NCBI RefSeq assembly: GCF_017745095.1
Contig: NZ_JAGHZZ010000020.1
Coordinates: 1 to 64,000 of the forward strand
Source of the DNA: Sporocytophaga sp.
Lineage (GTDB): Bacteria > Bacteroidota > Bacteroidia > Cytophagales > Cytophagaceae
Length of the DNA: 64,000 bases
Direction: 5' to 3'
This document shows, piece after piece, positions 17,608-26,586 of this stretch. A program made the position numbers and the translations under genes. Positions within the stretch are counted from its first letter, which is position 1. The number at the start of each line of letters is the position of its first letter. The notes beneath the pieces were generated by a model. It made no database searches, had not been told where the DNA came from, and saw only the letters and a list, made by a program, of their open reading frames with translations.

Positions 17608-18653
17608 TAGGGATGATTGAAAATATCCGGTACTTCAACTTTTTTTCGCAAAAATGCAGCACTTCCACAAGAACCTTTTCCTTCAGCGATCGGGGTTCCC
17701 TCCACTTCTTTATTGAAGGCTTCAGGAAGATGCGGAGACGACCAGTTATATAATCTGCCATTTTTCGCTTTAAGCACGGAACATAGCATGTCCGGATGAA
17801 TTTCTTTTAAACCATTCAGAAGAAATGTTATCAATTCCTCTACAGAAGAATCAGGTTGGACGTAATGCTGTAGGACTTCTTTCTCAAGGATTTCAAGTTG
17901 CTCAATTCTTTTTTGATCTGTAATATCCCTTATTACCCCCATAATCTTAGCGTTACCAAACAGATCTTTTACAATTTCAGCCTTAGCAGAAATTGTTTTT
18001 GGAGTGTCTTCATTTTCAGGAAAAATCTGTACTTCAATATCGTATTTCATTTGTTCCTGAATAAGCTTTTTGCCGGCATTCCTAACCTTATCAATTTCTT
18101 TGATCAAGGGTTCAATTTTGCTAATCGGAATCTCTCTAGCTTCGGGAGGAAACCCAAATATTTCACATGCTTTTTCGGACCCCCAGATTACATCTTTGTT
18201 TTTCTCAAGTTCCCAGTAGCCGAGCTGGCCTATTTCCTGTGCTTTTAATAATCGGGCCTTATCTATCCGCATCTGTTGTTCTTCAAGCTTGCGGGACGTG
18301 ATATCTCGAAAATAGATAGTAAGTCCTTCCGAAGACGGGTAGATATTATTCTCAAACCATTTGTTGTAGGGAGAATAAAATTCTTCAAGATGAATATATT
18401 GCTGAGTTTCCATAGCCTTATAATAGGCTTTATAGAAGGGCTGATCGATTCCTTCCGGAAATTCTGTCCAGATATGTTTCCCGATCATGCTTAAAGGATC
18501 CCTATTGAAAATTTCCCCTGCCTTCTTGTTCATATATGTATAGCACCAGCTTTTGTCAAGAGCCACAAAAGCATCAGATATTCTTTCGAGCACTGCTAAT
18601 AAATTCTCCTGACTATAAACACTCAATAAGGGCTGAGAAGGGTTCTTTTTCAT
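17592..18653 (-). CDS. Multi-PAS/GAF sensor protein, N-terminal part of a frameshifted gene
   Basis: A 353-residue fragment starting at the ATG at 18653. It contains PAS domain 1 (about 12-120, ending GLTIYFRDITSRK), PAS domain 2 (about 130-250, ending IMGVIRDITDQKR) and the first half of a GAF domain (EGKGSCGSAAFLRKKVEVPD near 325-344). It stops at HPYWNNI, exactly where GAF domains of this type continue with a stretch like EIIKDFDLRSSWS, which is found in the next frame at 17607-16747. It lacks a signal peptide and membrane segments, so the protein would be a cytoplasmic sensor. A one-base deletion, or a sequencing error, separates the halves. Confidence 0.8.
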   Translation of the reverse strand: MKKNPSQPLLSVYSQENLLAVLERISDAFVALDKSWCYTYMNKKAGEIFNRDPLSMIGKHIWTEFPEGIDQPFYKAYYKAMETQQYIHLEEFYSPYNKWFENNIYPSSEGLTIYFRDITSRKLEEQQMRIDKARLLKAQEIGQLGYWELEKNKDVIWGSEKACEIFGFPPEAREIPISKIEPLIKEIDKVRNAGKKLIQEQMKYDIEVQIFPENEDTPKTISAKAEIVKDLFGNAKIMGVIRDITDQKRIEQLEILEKEVLQHYVQPDSSVEELITFLLNGLKEIHPDMLCSVLKAKNGRLYNWSSPHLPEAFNKEVEGTPIAEGKGSCGSAAFLRKKVEVPDIFNHPYWNNI

Positions 18654-18893
18654 TATGCTTAAAGGGATCCAATAATATAACTCTAAAAATATTGATTCTT
18701 GTTAATTTTCAAAAGATTATACTGAAAGAGGATGATTAAAATTAGAAAGGAGGATATTTTGTTAGAAAAATTTTGGTAAGTTGAAAGTAAGAACTTTGAA
18801 TTTTCGTCCATTAAATCTTTAAACCTAAATGGATGATAGTAGGTGGGAGTAATTCAAAAAAAAATATTCTATGAAGTTAAATTAATCATAAAA

Positions 18894-19509
18894 ATGCAAT
18901 ATCAAGTTTTAACTACTCTTATACTGCTTTTAACTATAAGTTGCAAAAGTTACCAATCTGAAAAAAAAGTAGAAGGAAAAGATTCAGTTTCCTCTTTAAT
19001 ATTATCAGCAAAAAAGAAAAAATCATTAGACAGTGGTTCTAATCCTCAAACAGAGACAGATTATATAAAAAGCCATATTGATGATCCAAAAATACCTAAT
19101 AGGATAATCGATACCTTTGAGGACTTACTTGAAAAATCTATTGCTACTTCCTTACCCGATTCATTGTCATCGGACGTAATTGGAAAAGACTCTGTGGAAT
19201 TTTTTTTAACTGAAGAATTTTACCAAAAGTATTTAAAGGAAAAAGAATTAACTCAAATATTCAATGACAAGGATGTATTAGAATTTGGAGAAGGTGATGA
19301 ATATTTAACTCCCTGTTGCTATAGTGCCTTTCCCATTAAAGCTGCTAAAAGTGCAATTGAATGATACTGTAAAACGAAATGGTTACGATGCCTTGCAGTT
19401 ATGGGCAACAAATCAAAATGGAATAACTATTGAAATAATATCTGAAGAACTTACATAAAGAAGAGCTAGAAATAAAATAACCAAATTGAAGAATGCATTT
19501 CCTGGTTAA
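18894..19509 (+). pseudogene. Decayed lipoprotein gene (frameshift plus nonsense codon)
   Basis: The first frame starts at ATG 18894 with a lipoprotein signal peptide (MQYQVLTTLILLLTISC, Cys at residue 17) and is open to a TGA at 19362-19364. Just before that stop, at the A-run 19347-19350, the +1 frame becomes protein-like: KVQLNDTVKRNGYDALQL, then WATNQNGITIEIISEELT up to a TAA at 19456-19458. Past that TAA the same frame continues with RRARNKITKLKNAFPG and stops at 19507-19509. The simplest reading is one gene of about 200 codons that has suffered a frameshift and a nonsense mutation. The family is not recognised; the protein would have been an outer-membrane or periplasmic lipoprotein. 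Confidence 0.6.
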
Positions 19510-19618
19510 TTATTGGTTCTACCGAATTAATCTTTTTAAATATATTTTAATATTAGTATTTTTAAAATACACCAACATTCTCAAAAGGTTGGATTAATCA
19601 ATAAAACATTTTTACGAA

Positions 19619-20506
19619 ATGAAAATAATTTATTTACTATTACTATCAGCAATTTGCACAGTATCAACATTTGCACAGATCTCCGGAAATCAGGCATATT
19701 CCAGGAATAAATATGAAAGGTCTATTAATAAAAACAACTTTGATCTTACAAACTCTATTACATCTACTGACTCTACTTTGGTCATAAATGTTGATATCCT
19801 CTTGAATCAAAGAGCTGACTTATATAAATTGGTCTTGGGGCTAAATCAAGAAGGACAATCTCCCAAAGAATGTATTTCCAAGATTAATTCTAGAATAGAA
19901 GAGTTTAAATCTCAAATTGCAAAACTGGGAATTAAGAAAGAGGATGTTTTTGTCGATTTTATATCACTTAATCGTATTTATGACTTTGAGGTTACTAGAG
20001 ATAATGCTAAAGAGGTGGCGATGGGGTTTGAAATAAAAAAGAATATCATCATTAAGATTGCATCATTTGATGCTATAGAAAAGGTAATGGTGGAAGCCGC
20101 TAACAGCGAAATTTATGATATTATAAAAGTTGATTATTTAAATAAAGATATTGAAAAAATACATCAACAACTTTTAGACGAAGCATTCCTTATATTGGAG
20201 AGAAAGAAAAATGATTACCTTCAAAAGTGTAACAGAAAGATCATTGGTAATCCCAGAGCAACTGATAATTTCAGCTTTTCATCACCAGCAGGTCAATATG
20301 AAAATTATAGTGCCTATCAAGGATCGGAAGTTACCAGTTATTCTTCGTCCTTTACCAAAAAGTTGGCGAGAAAAAATGAAACCTTCTATTATCAAGGATT
20401 ACCTTATTCCGGATATGATAAAGTGATTAACAATGAAAGTCCTGAAGTTGGTATTCAATATATACTTAATTTATCAGTGACATTCGATATTGCAAAGAAT
20501 AAATAG
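19619..20506 (+). CDS. Exported SIMPL-like (DUF541-type) protein
   Basis: A 295-residue protein with a clear signal peptide (residues 1-19, ending TFAQ). The central part has the layout of SIMPL/DUF541 proteins: a beta strand STLVINVDILLNQRADLYKL, a long helix KECISKINSRIEEFKSQIAK, and the segment GIKKEDVFVDFISLNRIYD, comparable to the 'gi..eDi.T....pry.y' signature. It probably acts in the periplasm; SIMPL proteins are oligomeric and of poorly known function. It is followed 37 bases later by an OmpA-domain gene and may be cotranscribed with it. Family assignment is moderate because the sequence is divergent. Confidence 0.6.
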   Translation: MKIIYLLLLSAICTVSTFAQISGNQAYSRNKYERSINKNNFDLTNSITSTDSTLVINVDILLNQRADLYKLVLGLNQEGQSPKECISKINSRIEEFKSQIAKLGIKKEDVFVDFISLNRIYDFEVTRDNAKEVAMGFEIKKNIIIKIASFDAIEKVMVEAANSEIYDIIKVDYLNKDIEKIHQQLLDEAFLILERKKNDYLQKCNRKIIGNPRATDNFSFSSPAGQYENYSAYQGSEVTSYSSSFTKKLARKNETFYYQGLPYSGYDKVINNESPEVGIQYILNLSVTFDIAKNK

Positions 20507-20543
20507 CTACTCTTATCTGATATATATTTGCATTCATATTTTA

Positions 20544-20996
20544 ATGAAAATAATAAGTACATTTTCCATTGTTTTGATGTTTATTTCTACTTCTTACGGA
20601 CAGAAATTTACACTGCAAGATACTGTTTTTAATAATGGTGATGTTTTAATCTCACATGATATTAGATTTGATTTTAACAAGGCTACTATTAGATCTGAAA
20701 ATTTTCCTTTTCTTGACAGTATAGCATCTTTTTTACTAAAGAATAAAAACATAGCAATCGAAGTAAGCAATCATTGTGATGAACGTATTTCAGACTACTA
20801 TTCGACTTGCCTGACATGTAAACGTGCCAGGGCAATTGCGGACTATTTAGTTTCGAAAGGTGTTAAAGCAGACAGACTCATTGCGAAAGGATACAATGCC
20901 AATAAGCCATTGATTAAAGGGGCAATAACTGAAGAAGAGCATCAGCAAAACCGGAGAACTGAATTTAAAATTATAAGAACAGATTACATTGAATAA
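20544..20996 (+). CDS. OmpA-family peptidoglycan-binding protein
   Basis: A 150-residue exported protein starting at ATG 20544, which gives a signal peptide MKIISTFSIVLMFISTSYGQ; the longer open frame from 20490 overlaps the previous gene and adds an unlikely leader. The remainder is an OmpA C-terminal domain: IRFDFNKATIRSENFPFLDSI, then NHCDERISDYY, KRARAIADYLVSKGVKADRL and the NRRTEF motif. These domains bind meso-diaminopimelate in peptidoglycan. There is no beta-barrel, so it is a small periplasmic peptidoglycan-associated protein. Four Cys residues (near 78-95) are unusual for the domain. Confidence 0.87.
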   Translation: MKIISTFSIVLMFISTSYGQKFTLQDTVFNNGDVLISHDIRFDFNKATIRSENFPFLDSIASFLLKNKNIAIEVSNHCDERISDYYSTCLTCKRARAIADYLVSKGVKADRLIAKGYNANKPLIKGAITEEEHQQNRRTEFKIIRTDYIE

Positions 20997-21392
20997 AACA
21001 TCCTATGAAGTGTTGGTGATATATCTAAAGCTTCAGCAAGATGGTCTTCTTTAAAAGATGTTGGAAAGAGAAAGCCTGAAAAGTATATTATAGATATATC
21101 AATAGCTCAAGTGCGGTTGTAAAGTATGCAGATCCGTATTAGTATCATAACACGATAATTGCTAAAACGGAAATGAAAGGGTTTAATTTCGCAAAGGCCT
21201 AGATAGATACAATTTTGGACTACATCGAGGGATATGTTTGCCTCTATTGATTGATACTCTTTAAATGACTATTTTAGTCGTGCTATTTGTATGTAGTATC
21301 AACAGACACTAATAAATATTTTTTTTACAAGATTATTTTGACAGTTGAGTCAAAAAAAAACAAATTGTTCGATGTTAATTAAATTTTTTGAT
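20997..21392. other. Intergenic region, nothing recognised
   Basis: I see no open frame with protein-like character, no RNA gene and no strong hairpin in this 396-bp stretch. Confidence 0.5.
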
Positions 21393-22088
21393 ATGAAAAA
21401 AGGGGTAATAAGGATTCTTTTCGTAGTCTTTGGATTACTGACAATAACTGATGGCTTTGGTCAGAAAAGACCACGGATGTTTGAAAGGAATAATTTACAT
21501 AAAAATAAGTTAAATGTTGTCAGTATTTATCCAGCTGGTGTGCTTAATGTTTTTGATCCATCATTTCAGATCGGATATGATAGAAAAGTACGGGAAAATG
21601 TTATCATTCAATTAAGCGGAGGTATTATCTTGCCTCATAGCATATTTGGTTATATAGGGATATTACCCAATCCAGATTATTATAGATTTAATGGCTTTAA
21701 AATTATGGGGGAAATAAAATATATTTTAGCCGAAAGCATTAGTGGCAGGCATAACCTTTTTTGTTCATTGGAAGCTTTTTATAAGAAAGAAAGAAATGAA
21801 GTGCATGGGCTTGTTTCTCCCGGACCTTCCGAGCCTTATTATACTGACTATTTTACTGTACACAAAGAAGTGGTAGGTGCTGGGTTAAAATTTGGTATGC
21901 AATTTATGTTTGGCAGAATGATAATGGAGTTTAATTCAGGAATAGGTTTGAGACATAATTATGTTATTCAAACTAACCGGGATAATCCCGATGATAGATT
22001 AGATGGAACACCTAATCACTTACACAGACAAGGTAAGTATTATCGTTTGTATCTTCCATTACATTATAAAATAGGGTATAGGTTTTAA
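21393..22088 (+). CDS. Hypothetical outer-membrane beta-barrel-like protein
   Basis: A 231-residue exported protein. The ATG at 21393 begins a good signal peptide (MKKGVIRILFVVFGLLTITDGFGQ); the TTG at 21345 is only an upstream extension. Alternating hydrophobic segments (FQIGYDRKVRENVIIQLSGG, GFKIMGEIKYIL, AGLKFGMQFMFG, GIGLRHNYVI) and the C-terminal LHYKIGYRF, ending in Phe, fit a small outer-membrane beta-barrel. The family is not recognised. Its stop overlaps the stop of the convergent CapA-like gene by four bases (22085-22088). Confidence 0.65.
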   Translation: MKKGVIRILFVVFGLLTITDGFGQKRPRMFERNNLHKNKLNVVSIYPAGVLNVFDPSFQIGYDRKVRENVIIQLSGGIILPHSIFGYIGILPNPDYYRFNGFKIMGEIKYILAESISGRHNLFCSLEAFYKKERNEVHGLVSPGPSEPYYTDYFTVHKEVVGAGLKFGMQFMFGRMIMEFNSGIGLRHNYVIQTNRDNPDDRLDGTPNHLHRQGKYYRLYLPLHYKIGYRF

Positions 22089-23044
22089 TTAGTAGCCAAT
22101 AATACTTCTCCTTCATCAGTTATTTTGGTTCCGAAAGGGGAGGAAAGATATTGCATCCGGGCAATGGCATATTCTTTGTCATGTCCGGAGGCTAAAGAAA
22201 CCTGCATGTTTTGAATAATAACAGGTCTTAATTTAAATTTACTTATCTTCTTATTTTTTATACGGCATTCAAATAAAAATGACCTATCGTTTCTTAACAG
22301 CTCATCTACAACGTAATCATCAATAAAATCCCCTGTATCATATAGTATTGCCTTACCTCTGTATATCTCAATACCCTGGAAGATATGTGCGCTATGCCCA
22401 TGAATAATATCTACACCGAGATCAATAAGCCTGTGAGCAAACTCAATCTGTCTTTTCTTCGGTTCTATCTCCATGTTTGGTCCCCAATGAATCGATAAAA
22501 TCAACACATCTACTTTACTTCTTAATTTTATTACCTCAGATTCCAATTCTTCCGGATCATCAACTGTAATGAAAAATGTACCTGGATGAAGGTTTGCTCT
22601 CCATGACGGTTCATTGTCCGTACACCCTATGAGTCCTATCTTTATGTCGTTCTCTTTAATAATTATGGGCTCTTTAGCTTTAGTAATATTTATTCCTGCA
22701 CCTGAATGAGCTATTGAATGTTGATCAAGAATACGAATCGTTTCTTTCAATCCTTCAGTTCCATAATCGCCTACATGGTTATTGGCAAGATTGACGATAT
22801 GGATATTGGCAGCTTTAAGCGTGTTGATTTTGTCAGGATCTGCTTTGAAGTTGAATACTTTAGTTACAGGTTGTGTTGATGCAGTAATAGCTGCTTCAAG
22901 GTTTATAATATTCACTCCCTCTTGCCTGAGCAATGGTAAAACATCTCCCCATGGATATTCATAACCTGATTCGGAAATCTTAAGATTAACATTTCTTCCA
23001 ATCATCACATCACCCATGAACCTGATGGTACAAGTATTTTCCAT
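22085..23044 (-). CDS. CapA-family metallophosphatase-like protein
   Basis: A 319-residue protein of the PGA_cap/CapA family, which has a calcineurin-like phosphoesterase fold. Motifs in order are RFMGDVMIGR (about 8-17), INLEAAIT (46-53), LANNHVGDYG (about 84-93), IGCTDNEPSW, ILSIHWGPNMEIEP and GHSAHIFQGIEIYRG. These carry the Asp, Asn and His metal ligands of the fold. Family members act in poly-gamma-glutamate capsule metabolism or as phosphatases of unknown substrate; a capsule role is unsupported here because no capB/capC genes are adjacent. It has no signal peptide, unlike most CapA proteins, so it is probably cytoplasmic. Confidence 0.88.
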   Translation of the reverse strand: MENTCTIRFMGDVMIGRNVNLKISESGYEYPWGDVLPLLRQEGVNIINLEAAITASTQPVTKVFNFKADPDKINTLKAANIHIVNLANNHVGDYGTEGLKETIRILDQHSIAHSGAGINITKAKEPIIIKENDIKIGLIGCTDNEPSWRANLHPGTFFITVDDPEELESEVIKLRSKVDVLILSIHWGPNMEIEPKKRQIEFAHRLIDLGVDIIHGHSAHIFQGIEIYRGKAILYDTGDFIDDYVVDELLRNDRSFLFECRIKNKKISKFKLRPVIIQNMQVSLASGHDKEYAIARMQYLSSPFGTKITDEGEVLLATN

Positions 23045-23396
23045 AATAAGCTATTTACTTACAATAACTCTTTATGTTCAAATCTTTGGCGGTCAGTCTT
23101 AATTTGTCTTTGTCAAGAGGTTGGCATTATTAGGGATTCTGGATGTGAGGATGGATTTTAATAGAGGATTTTGCTATAGTTAGGGATAAATGGTAAAATT
23201 GAGTTAAAAGCAGTGATGATTTGTTCTCTGGCAAACCAATTCTAGTAAATCCTGGCTGCAAGAGAGGACTAAATAGCACAAAGAGGCTATTTTTATGTTG
23301 GGAATAGATAACCTTATGTTATTTAAATAAAGTTAATTGGTAGCTTTGCATTCTTAAATACATCCATTTAAAGAGGATTTTGAAAAAAATATAATT
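23045..23396. other. Intergenic region with a repeat and a weak promoter element
   Basis: It holds one copy of a 32-bp repeat (23239-23270), partnered at 24504-24535, and a TAGCTTTG (23341-23348) that fits the -7 consensus TAnnTTTG 49 bases before the gene at 23397, although no good -33 TTG is visible. No gene is seen. Confidence 0.4.
23239..23270 (+). repeat. 32-bp dispersed repeat, copy 1
   Basis: Identical to 24504-24535 at 28 of 32 positions (ATTCT.GTAAATCCT.GCTGCAAG.GA.GACT). The two copies flank the gene at 23397-24380 in the same orientation. Confidence 0.65.
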
Positions 23397-24380
23397 ATGA
23401 CTTTTAAAAAACATAAGCTACTGCTAATTTTATTACTTATTTCTCTCACAACTTTTGCACAAGAAGAATCATTACAAATTAGCTGGCCCAAAGAATATAA
23501 TTGGAAATTAGTTCCTGAAAACGATTCTACCATACATAGATTAATTCCTTTTGATCAATCTTATAATAAATGGACAATTTCAGTTGCCACTCAGACTTAT
23601 AAGGGGCTTATAATTAAACAATTTAAAAATATAGAAAATGAATTTTTAAGGTCTGCCAGACTTGAAAGTCCAAATGCGAAATTAACACATATAGACGAGG
23701 CAGCTGATTCAGATAAACAGTGGGTACTATTTAAAACTGAATCAGAATCCTTTACTAATGACCCTAATCCTGAATCCTCTATTTTTTATGTAGTGCAAAC
23801 AAAGCTAAATCTTTATGTTGGCACAGTAACTTTTAAAGAAAAGTTAATCAATAAAAATCAACAAGCCGAATGGACTCTGATCTTTAAAACTAGTAAGATA
23901 GTTTACCTAAATCCTAACAAGGGTTTTCAAAGAATTACAGATTCAGTAAATCACTTTTCTATTGAAATTCCTAAAAGTTGGAAATATTTAAAGCAAGAGA
24001 ACGAAGCTCTTAAATTTATTGCATATAGGACAAAAGAAAATACTCTGGACATTCCCAGGGAAAACATTAATTTAAATTTTATCAGAAAGCCCAACTCAAA
24101 TTTAGATGTTGAATATTTAAATTTTATAAAGGCATTAAATACTCCGGAATCTGAAACAATCATTATAAAGGAAGGAGTATCATTAATTGATAATAGAAAA
24201 ATTAAATGGGTAATTGAAACATCAAAGAATGAAAATTCAGGTGAAAGAATGAAATATTATTCAATAGTATTTTATGTGGATGATACGACAGTAATATTAA
24301 CCTGCACAGGACTTGAGAAATCATTTGATGATTATAAAAGTCTATTTGAACGAATTGGAAATAGTATCCGATTCTTTTAA
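23397..24380 (+). CDS. Hypothetical secreted protein with PsbP/Mog1-like C-terminal half
   Basis: A 327-residue exported protein with a signal peptide at 1-21 (SLTTFAQ). Residues about 175-327 begin GFQRITDSVNHFSIEIPKSW and end in DYKSLFERIGNSIRFF. That layout, an N-terminal strand 'f.is.P..W' and a terminal helix with 'I..Sirf', is that of PsbP/Mog1-like (DUF1795-type) domains. The N-terminal half (22-170) may be a diverged second copy, since it also ends in a similar strand-helix pattern (QAEWTLIFKTSKIVYL). Function is unknown. It stands alone between two copies of a short repeat. Confidence 0.65.
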   Translation: MTFKKHKLLLILLLISLTTFAQEESLQISWPKEYNWKLVPENDSTIHRLIPFDQSYNKWTISVATQTYKGLIIKQFKNIENEFLRSARLESPNAKLTHIDEAADSDKQWVLFKTESESFTNDPNPESSIFYVVQTKLNLYVGTVTFKEKLINKNQQAEWTLIFKTSKIVYLNPNKGFQRITDSVNHFSIEIPKSWKYLKQENEALKFIAYRTKENTLDIPRENINLNFIRKPNSNLDVEYLNFIKALNTPESETIIIKEGVSLIDNRKIKWVIETSKNENSGERMKYYSIVFYVDDTTVILTCTGLEKSFDDYKSLFERIGNSIRFF

Positions 24381-24482
24381 GAGCTTAAGTAAGAGAGGGC
24401 CTTCAATAAGCACGTTTGAATCGTTAGTAAGTCCAAAAGAGTACGGAAGGACTTTTATTTTTAGAGTTGAGATAAGATTTAT

Positions 24483-24535
24483 GAGAATAGCGATTCAATC
24501 GCCATTCTCGTAAATCCTCGCTGCAAGCGAAGACT
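24483..24535 (+). repeat. 32-bp dispersed repeat, copy 2, with adjoining hairpins
   Basis: Bases 24504-24535 match copy 1 at 23239-23270. Just upstream, GAGAAT.GCGATT...TCGC.ATTCTC (24483-24509) forms an imperfect hairpin, and CGCT.GCA.AGCG inside the repeat forms a second small one. Confidence 0.6.
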
Positions 24536-24562
24536 ATTGAGGAAAAAAACTGTTCATCTAGA

Positions 24563-24593
24563 AAATCCCGGACAGACAAGCCTTCCGGGATTT
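24563..24593. terminator. Bidirectional terminator-like hairpin between convergent genes
   Basis: AAATCCCGGA (24563-24572) and TCCGGGATTT (24584-24593) form a perfect 10-bp stem. It lies between the stop of the gene ending at 24380 and the stop of the minus-strand gene ending at 24596. Confidence 0.6.
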
Positions 24594-24595
24594 CA

Positions 24596-25126
24596 TTAAA
24601 TATTTTTCAAAGCCTTTTTAATCAATTTTTCATCATTGAATATTCTGCCTCTGAATAGAATTAGCCCAACAGCAGAAACAATGCCCACATGCGCAGCTAT
24701 TCTGGCGACCGCAGCTTTCCTGTTATACTTCCACATAGCTTTAAATCCTATTTCAGCATAAATATTAGGAATCTTTCCTTTCTTCAAATCATCAAAAATT
24801 CCTTCCACAACATTCACACGATCTGCAATAAGCAAAGGCAACCAATGACTGAATTGTCCTTCGCTGTTTTTATATGCATATCTTCTGATTGCGCCACTAA
24901 GACCTTTAGGTGGCACAGACGTTCCGAATACTGCGCTTAAGTTAGGTCTTTCCGTTGATTTAAGAATTTCCACAGTTTCAGCCTGCTGTACAGATCTTTC
25001 CCAATTATATCCGTTTTGTTCTTCATCCGTACGGTTGGGCTTCATAGGGTAGGTGGGATCATTTTCCGGATCCGCATCTATTCCCCAGTCTTTAATATCT
25101 GGTAATGCTTTTGATGTTTTTTCCAT
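24596..25126 (-). CDS. Conserved hypothetical protein partnered with Zn-alcohol dehydrogenase
   Basis: A 176-residue protein from the ATG at 25126; the longer frame to 25180 would overlap the dehydrogenase gene. It begins MEKTSKALPDIKDWGIDAD, continues with ENDPTYPM, a central AVFGTSVPPKGLSGAIRR and HWLPLLIADRVNVVEG, and ends in a probable membrane helix (AHVGIVSAVGLILF). Proteins with this pattern commonly sit next to glutathione-independent formaldehyde dehydrogenase-like genes in diverse bacteria, as I recall; the function is not established. It starts 11 bases after the dehydrogenase stop, so the pair is an operon. Confidence 0.78.
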   Translation of the reverse strand: MEKTSKALPDIKDWGIDADPENDPTYPMKPNRTDEEQNGYNWERSVQQAETVEILKSTERPNLSAVFGTSVPPKGLSGAIRRYAYKNSEGQFSHWLPLLIADRVNVVEGIFDDLKKGKIPNIYAEIGFKAMWKYNRKAAVARIAAHVGIVSAVGLILFRGRIFNDEKLIKKALKNI

Positions 25127-25137
25127 AGTGTATTCTT

Positions 25138-26292
25138 TTATTCTTTTGCTGTAGGTGGAATCAGTATAGGTTTGATACAATTATCCAGTTTGTCCGAAAA
25201 GATCCTGTATGCATCAGATATGTTTCTTAGAGGCATCCTGTGCGTAATTAATGCTTTCGGTTTGATCGTTCCCTTTTGAACATGATCGATTAGTTTTGGT
25301 AACAATCTTTTTACCGAAGCCTGATTGGCACGTATGGTAATACCTTTATTCAATACGTTTCCTATAGGTACCAGATTTCCTGTAGGTCCATATACCCCTA
25401 CTATGGAGACAATACCACCTTTTTTAACTGAATTGATAGCCCAGAATAATGCTGTAGCAGAACCTGCCTGCAACAGTGTTTTTCTTCCTGTTATCGTCTG
25501 CATAGCACTACCGGCAGCTTCAGCGCCAACGGCATCAATACAGACATCAGCCCCAAGCCAGTCAGTAGTTTTCTTGATAAATTCAACAGGATCTCCAAGC
25601 GATCTGAAATTATAAGATTCGCATTTAGCATAGTTCTTTACAAACTCCAGCCTGAATTCATTCTGGTCAATGACAATGACTCTTCCCGCTCCAAATAACC
25701 ATGAACATTTGGCAGCCATTATTCCAATAGGTCCGGCACCAAATATTACAACTGTATCTCCTGGCTGAATTCCACCCATCTCTGCTGCCTGGTAACCTGT
25801 GGGAACTACGTCTGTTAACATTACAGCATCGTCAAGATCCATTCCTTCCGGTATAATAGTGGGACCAAAATTTGCATAAGGTACCCTCACATATTCTGCT
25901 TGTCCTCCGTCATAGCCACCTGCAGTGTGAGAATATCCGAAGATACCTCCGACTGCTGTAGCTTCAGGATTAGATTCATGACAATTGCCATACAATCCCT
26001 GCCTGCAGAAGGAACATTTTCCGCATGCAATATTAAATGGTACCAGTACTTTATCTCCCAACTTTAATTTATTAACTTCTGATCCTAACTCTACCACTTC
26101 TCCCACGAACTCATGACCAAAAGTAGAACCTACACGAGTGTCTGGTACATTTCCATTATATAAGTGCAGGTCAGATCCACATATGCATGAGCGTAATACT
26201 TTCACAATACAATCCTCAGGATGAAGGATTTCTGGCATAGGTTTTTCTTCTGCACGGACCCTTCCTGGGCCCCGATAATTCATTGCAAGCAT
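25138..26292 (-). CDS. Zinc-dependent medium-chain alcohol dehydrogenase (FdhA-like)
   Basis: A 384-residue MDR-superfamily NAD(P)-dependent dehydrogenase. The catalytic zinc site is CICGSDLH (about 37-44) with GHEFVGEVVELG (about 59-70); the structural zinc site is CGKCSFCRQGLYGNC (about 91-105); the Rossmann motif is GAGPIG (about 186-191). The insert near 270-300 and the overall length resemble glutathione-independent formaldehyde dehydrogenases and related threonine-dehydrogenase-like enzymes. The substrate is unknown, but oxidation of an alcohol or aldehyde adduct is likely. Two ATG codons (26292 and 26283) are possible starts. It leads a two-gene operon with the 176-residue partner. Confidence 0.9.
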   Translation of the reverse strand: MLAMNYRGPGRVRAEEKPMPEILHPEDCIVKVLRSCICGSDLHLYNGNVPDTRVGSTFGHEFVGEVVELGSEVNKLKLGDKVLVPFNIACGKCSFCRQGLYGNCHESNPEATAVGGIFGYSHTAGGYDGGQAEYVRVPYANFGPTIIPEGMDLDDAVMLTDVVPTGYQAAEMGGIQPGDTVVIFGAGPIGIMAAKCSWLFGAGRVIVIDQNEFRLEFVKNYAKCESYNFRSLGDPVEFIKKTTDWLGADVCIDAVGAEAAGSAMQTITGRKTLLQAGSATALFWAINSVKKGGIVSIVGVYGPTGNLVPIGNVLNKGITIRANQASVKRLLPKLIDHVQKGTIKPKALITHRMPLRNISDAYRIFSDKLDNCIKPILIPPTAKE

Positions 26293-26586
26293 ATCTTAGT
26301 TTATGTTATAATATATTTGATGTTGGCTTGATTCTTATTTTAGAATCATCCCTTTTTAAAGAACCTCTTGTATTGTTTAAAAGTTAATACTTCAATTTAT
26401 TGGCTTTTAAGTGTTTTGTATTTGGTTGAAATTTAAATGGTTGGTTGTTATTGCTACTTTCTAAAACTTATGGTAAACAGTGGGGAATTGTTAAATGTAT
26501 ATCGATGTAAGAACTTTTATATCTGCTTTTGATAGGATCAAAGATTACTTAATTTCATAGTTGAATACAAAGTATTGGTATGCTGT

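Noticed and set aside
22085-23044. Capsule (poly-gamma-glutamate) biosynthesis locus
   Set aside because: Only the CapA-like gene is present; no capB/capC homologues adjoin it.
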